Of a stretch of DNA of 64,000 bases, positions 49,765 to 64,000 are shown in pieces. The notes under the pieces were generated by a model. That model saw only the letters and a list, made by a program, of their open reading frames with translations, did not search any database and was not told the DNA's origin. The position numbers and the translations under genes were made by a program. Source of the DNA: Liolophura sinensis (lineage: Eukaryota; Mollusca; Polyplacophora; Chitonida; Chitonidae); NCBI RefSeq assembly GCF_032854445.1, contig NC_088301.1, positions 17,134,018 through 17,198,017 of the forward strand, written 5' to 3'. Each line of letters starts with the position of its first letter. The stretch's first letter is position 1.

Positions 49765-50322
49765 CCTTCTTGAAAACGGAAATCCTGCGACTACATGTTC
49801 TTCTCGTGAAAAAGATGACATTAATGAGGCAAGTTATTGTGTACGGCTAGATGCTTGAGACCTGGAAAAGACCACATCATCAAATCAAGTAACAATTAAT
49901 TATTATATTATTGTATTAGGATACAAAACATGGGGGAAAATGCACAGCGGTATTTATGAGAATCGTATTGTTGGTTGTCTTTTTTATGATGTTTCTCAAT
50001 CTTCCAATGAATTCTTAAGGATAAATGTCTGGGTCGCACTAAACATTATTAAATCTGGGCCTTTCAATAAAATCGTTCCTAGATGTCTTTTGAAGTGTAT
50101 TTTCCATGGAATATGCTAAGCAGTCTAGCGGTCCTACGCCGTTCTGCAGCTTAAAACTAGGGTATCTGAAACGTTAGAGTATATTACGAAACTATACTAA
50201 AACAGCTTTTTTGTGGTGATTATCTGCCATAACTCTCTGACTGTTTCTTCAAATAAGCGAAACATTGGCTTATACCGTATCTGGCGCTAAAATCAATGCC
50301 AGGCAGACAAAGTGTTAGAAGT

Positions 50323-61869
<11,547 letters not shown>

Positions 61870-61900
61870 GTTGCCTGGGAAAGCAGAAAAGCACAAAGAA
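61870..61900 (-). other. likely 3' splice site of a 5'-UTR intron of the cellulase gene
   Basis: On the minus strand a pyrimidine-rich run ends in TTTCCCAG at 61875, six bases before the ATG. This is typical of an intron acceptor and suggests a separate untranslated first exon upstream. Confidence 0.5.
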
Positions 61901-62600
61901 TATATTATGCACGAAGATGTTCAATACAATCATAATTAAATGCAAAGAAAACACTAAAATTGCATCAGATTATATTTCATCTGAAAAATCATTCATCTCT
62001 GCCAAGGAAAATAGTTTTATATATTTTTGTTTAGAAGTTTTCCAGCCGAATTTATTGCTCTCAAAACCTAGGATCCTATGGTAATTTGTCGGTACGCTGA
62101 AGGTATACATGGCTTACAATAGTTCTTTTTAAGGTCCATCCGTTGAATCCATTCATACCTATGTGTATATATTATGAATGATGAAATCTAGCAGCCTGCG
62201 AGGGTTAAAGTGACAAAAAACCCGATGTCATTTCACTTGTTTCAATATGGACTGAAAATACCACTGAAGAATCTGATGTTTAATAGTCTTTCATCTGACA
62301 TATACATCATGTTAGTGTTTCCTTTGCCCTTTATTTCAATCAGACAGCAGATATCTAAGGTGTGTTCGCTCCAATGATTTGCGTGGCCTTACAATGTCAA
62401 TACGTGGTAAGTATTTCTCTTTTGTGTGGTCCCGCAAAAGGTTAACCAGCAACTTTTCACAGGCATGTACATAACATGTACGAGAGTGTGCCAATAAATC
62501 ATCAAATATCGGTGCTTCCTTCGAGGAATTTGCTTTCCAGCACTCATAAAAAGGGCTGCCACAGTTAAAAATAAGGCCGTGAGACAAACCTCAAATGAAT
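61901..62600. other. upstream region of the cellulase gene; one unexplained small ORF
   Basis: An 83-codon minus-strand ORF (62336-62587) ends in a basic stretch (RPRKSLERTHLRYLL). I recognise no domain and it lacks a good splice or start context. The first exon and promoter of the cellulase gene may lie here. Confidence 0.3.
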
Positions 62601-62610
62601 ATGACTTTTC

Positions 62611-62700
62611 TATTTAAATGGATTTTATGCTGTTCTCAAGAATATTTCACTTTTTCCACGACGGCTAGCAATATGCTGCAAAGAAACCGGACCCTCTGTT
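62611..62700 (-). mobile_element. SINE family 1, diverged 3' part
   Basis: GATTTTATGCTGTTCTCAAG and CACGACGGCTAGCAATATG. Confidence 0.7.
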
Positions 62701-62809
62701 AGGTATTCACAGCCAGCATGGCCTGGATTTGGACTCAAAACGATCGCTTTAATTGGGGTCCCCTGAGTTTGACACGCTTATCACATGGCCACGAGTAGCC
62801 CCTCTATAA

Positions 62810-63220
62810 ATTAATATTAATTGCCGCCTATATCCTGCATCCAGTATGTCCATAAATTGAATGTGAACAGATGGAGCATCATATTCAGTCCATCAAACTG
62901 TACATAAAGGACTAACCGGTCGACCAAATAATTATATAAACGATACAATATGTCTGCCGTCCAGGTTTCGACTACTGTCAAGCCATAGCAAAAAGATAAA
63001 AAAAAGATCCAGCGTTACCTTAATCTACGAAGCCCGCCTGCCTGAAGAATGACGCTTTCGGTCACTGGGTTATACATAAATATACCTCATAACGGTACCA
63101 GCAGATAAGGAATTTTCCTTGGCCTATATACAGCCTTATACAGATGTCGTGACATGCCCATGATTAACACTATTCTCCTGGACTATATTTATGTACATAA
63201 ATGTATAGATTTTAGTTAGA
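62810..63220. other. intergenic, nothing recognised
   Basis: No ORF or repeat identified. Confidence 0.4.
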
Positions 63221-63335
63221 TGTTTCATTGGTGTTTTGCGCTGTACTAAAGAATATGTAACTTATACACCTGTCAGCGTTATGGTGGTAGGGTACCAGGC
63301 TAGTCCTGCGGGAAACCCACGACCGTCTGAAAGTT
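63221..63335 (-). mobile_element. SINE family 1, 3' part
   Basis: TTTCATTGGTGTTTTGCGCT and CGGGAAACCCACGACCGTCT. It abuts the element that follows. Confidence 0.75.
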
Positions 63336-63336
63336 G

Positions 63337-63605
63337 ATGTCATACATGGATGTGTTTTTCAGTCATATAACGACGACCCATTGGGTTCGTGTGTATACAT
63401 TGTCATTTTGTGACAGGGCGAGTCAGTGTCGACAAATGACTACCTCCACAAAAGTATTTTGCCGAAGATACCAAGCATGTCACCCTACCTAGTCACATTA
63501 TGCTGACACCAGTCTTGTTTCTTTGCTCCATCCTCTCAATGCTGAGCCCAAAGTGAGGCAACAGCTAGTACAGTTTTTAGCCCTTAGTAAAACCCGATCA
63601 GGGTG
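63337..63605 (-). mobile_element. SINE family 2-like element
   Basis: CAGTCATATAACGACGACCC, ATGCTGACACCAGTCTTGTT and AATGCTGAGCCCAAAGTGAG follow the family 2 order. The head is unclear. Confidence 0.6.
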
Positions 63606-64000
63606 TGTTCACCGACCTTGACACAGGTTGCTGGTAGACCTTTCCGTATATGACCAGAGAGAAAGCCAATATGAGTTGGACTTGACCTCTCAGCCACTGC
63701 ACTATGTTGGCGGTTAAATTGCTAAATTCGGTGGTTTTAATTGGGTACTCAGCGGTTTTCAGAAAACCTTTTCTATTACCACCTTTGCGAACTTCTTTAA
63801 AAAAAAAACAAAAAAAAAAAACAAACAGAGGACGTTAATTAAAATGAACAACCGTATGACAAATGTAAAGCTTCCGATATCATGTGATTAGTCCATGAGA
63901 TCGCTTCAGGAGATGACATTTCTGGTATATCAACTATATTAAGATCTCATGAGAGAGTTCCTTGGGTACATAAGGGAGTCAGATCTAAATAAAGATTTAA
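63606..64000. other. window end, no gene seen
   Basis: Contains traces of a SINE head (TTGCTGGTAGACCTTTCCGT) and an A-rich run near 63800. Confidence 0.4.

Noticed and set aside
62336-62587. 83-codon minus-strand ORF upstream of the cellulase gene
   Set aside because: No recognisable domain and no convincing start or splice sites; kept only as a remark.

Overview
The window is animal nuclear DNA. Genes are split into many short GT-AG exons, introns are long and AT-rich, and non-coding DNA is dense in tRNA-derived SINEs, inverted-repeat elements and minisatellites. Three things suggest a lophotrochozoan, most likely a mollusc and probably a bivalve: an endogenous CBM2-GH9 cellulase like that of abalone, a receptor tyrosine phosphatase with F-type lectin and EGF modules, and SINE tails of a kind I recall from bivalve genomes. 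The species assignment is inference.

Layout. At 4.5-4.8 kb on the minus strand lies one N-terminal exon of a class A peptide GPCR (TM1 to the start of TM3); the rest of that gene is not visible. From 5 to 18.7 kb no gene is visible, only a 1 kb foldback element, SINEs, a 41-bp array and a 1.3 kb array of 44-bp units. From 18.7 to 44.0 kb on the plus strand runs a 27-exon receptor-type protein tyrosine phosphatase: signal peptide, EGF-like module, F-type lectin domain, five EGF-like modules, one membrane helix, phosphatase domain D1 and a degenerate D2, about 1137 residues. From 44 to 50.3 kb no gene is visible; a roughly 3 kb inverted-repeat structure and SINEs lie there. From 61.9 down to 50.3 kb on the minus strand runs a complete-looking 10-exon GH9 endoglucanase with an N-terminal CBM2-like domain, about 568 residues. 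The last 2 kb is repeat-rich upstream DNA.

The phosphatase and cellulase genes are convergent (tail to tail), with no evident functional link. The phosphatase would read extracellular sugars through its lectin module and signal through D1. Two of the D1 exons carry four single-base frame breaks, which are either assembly errors or recent decay. The cellulase would be secreted and cut beta-1,4-glucan in the gut. Introns of both genes hold most of the tandem arrays, including about 60 copies of a 25-bp near-palindromic unit in cellulase intron 2 and two decayed copies of the phosphatase's own ectodomain exons. No virus-like element, CRISPR array or canonical functional tRNA/rRNA gene was seen.
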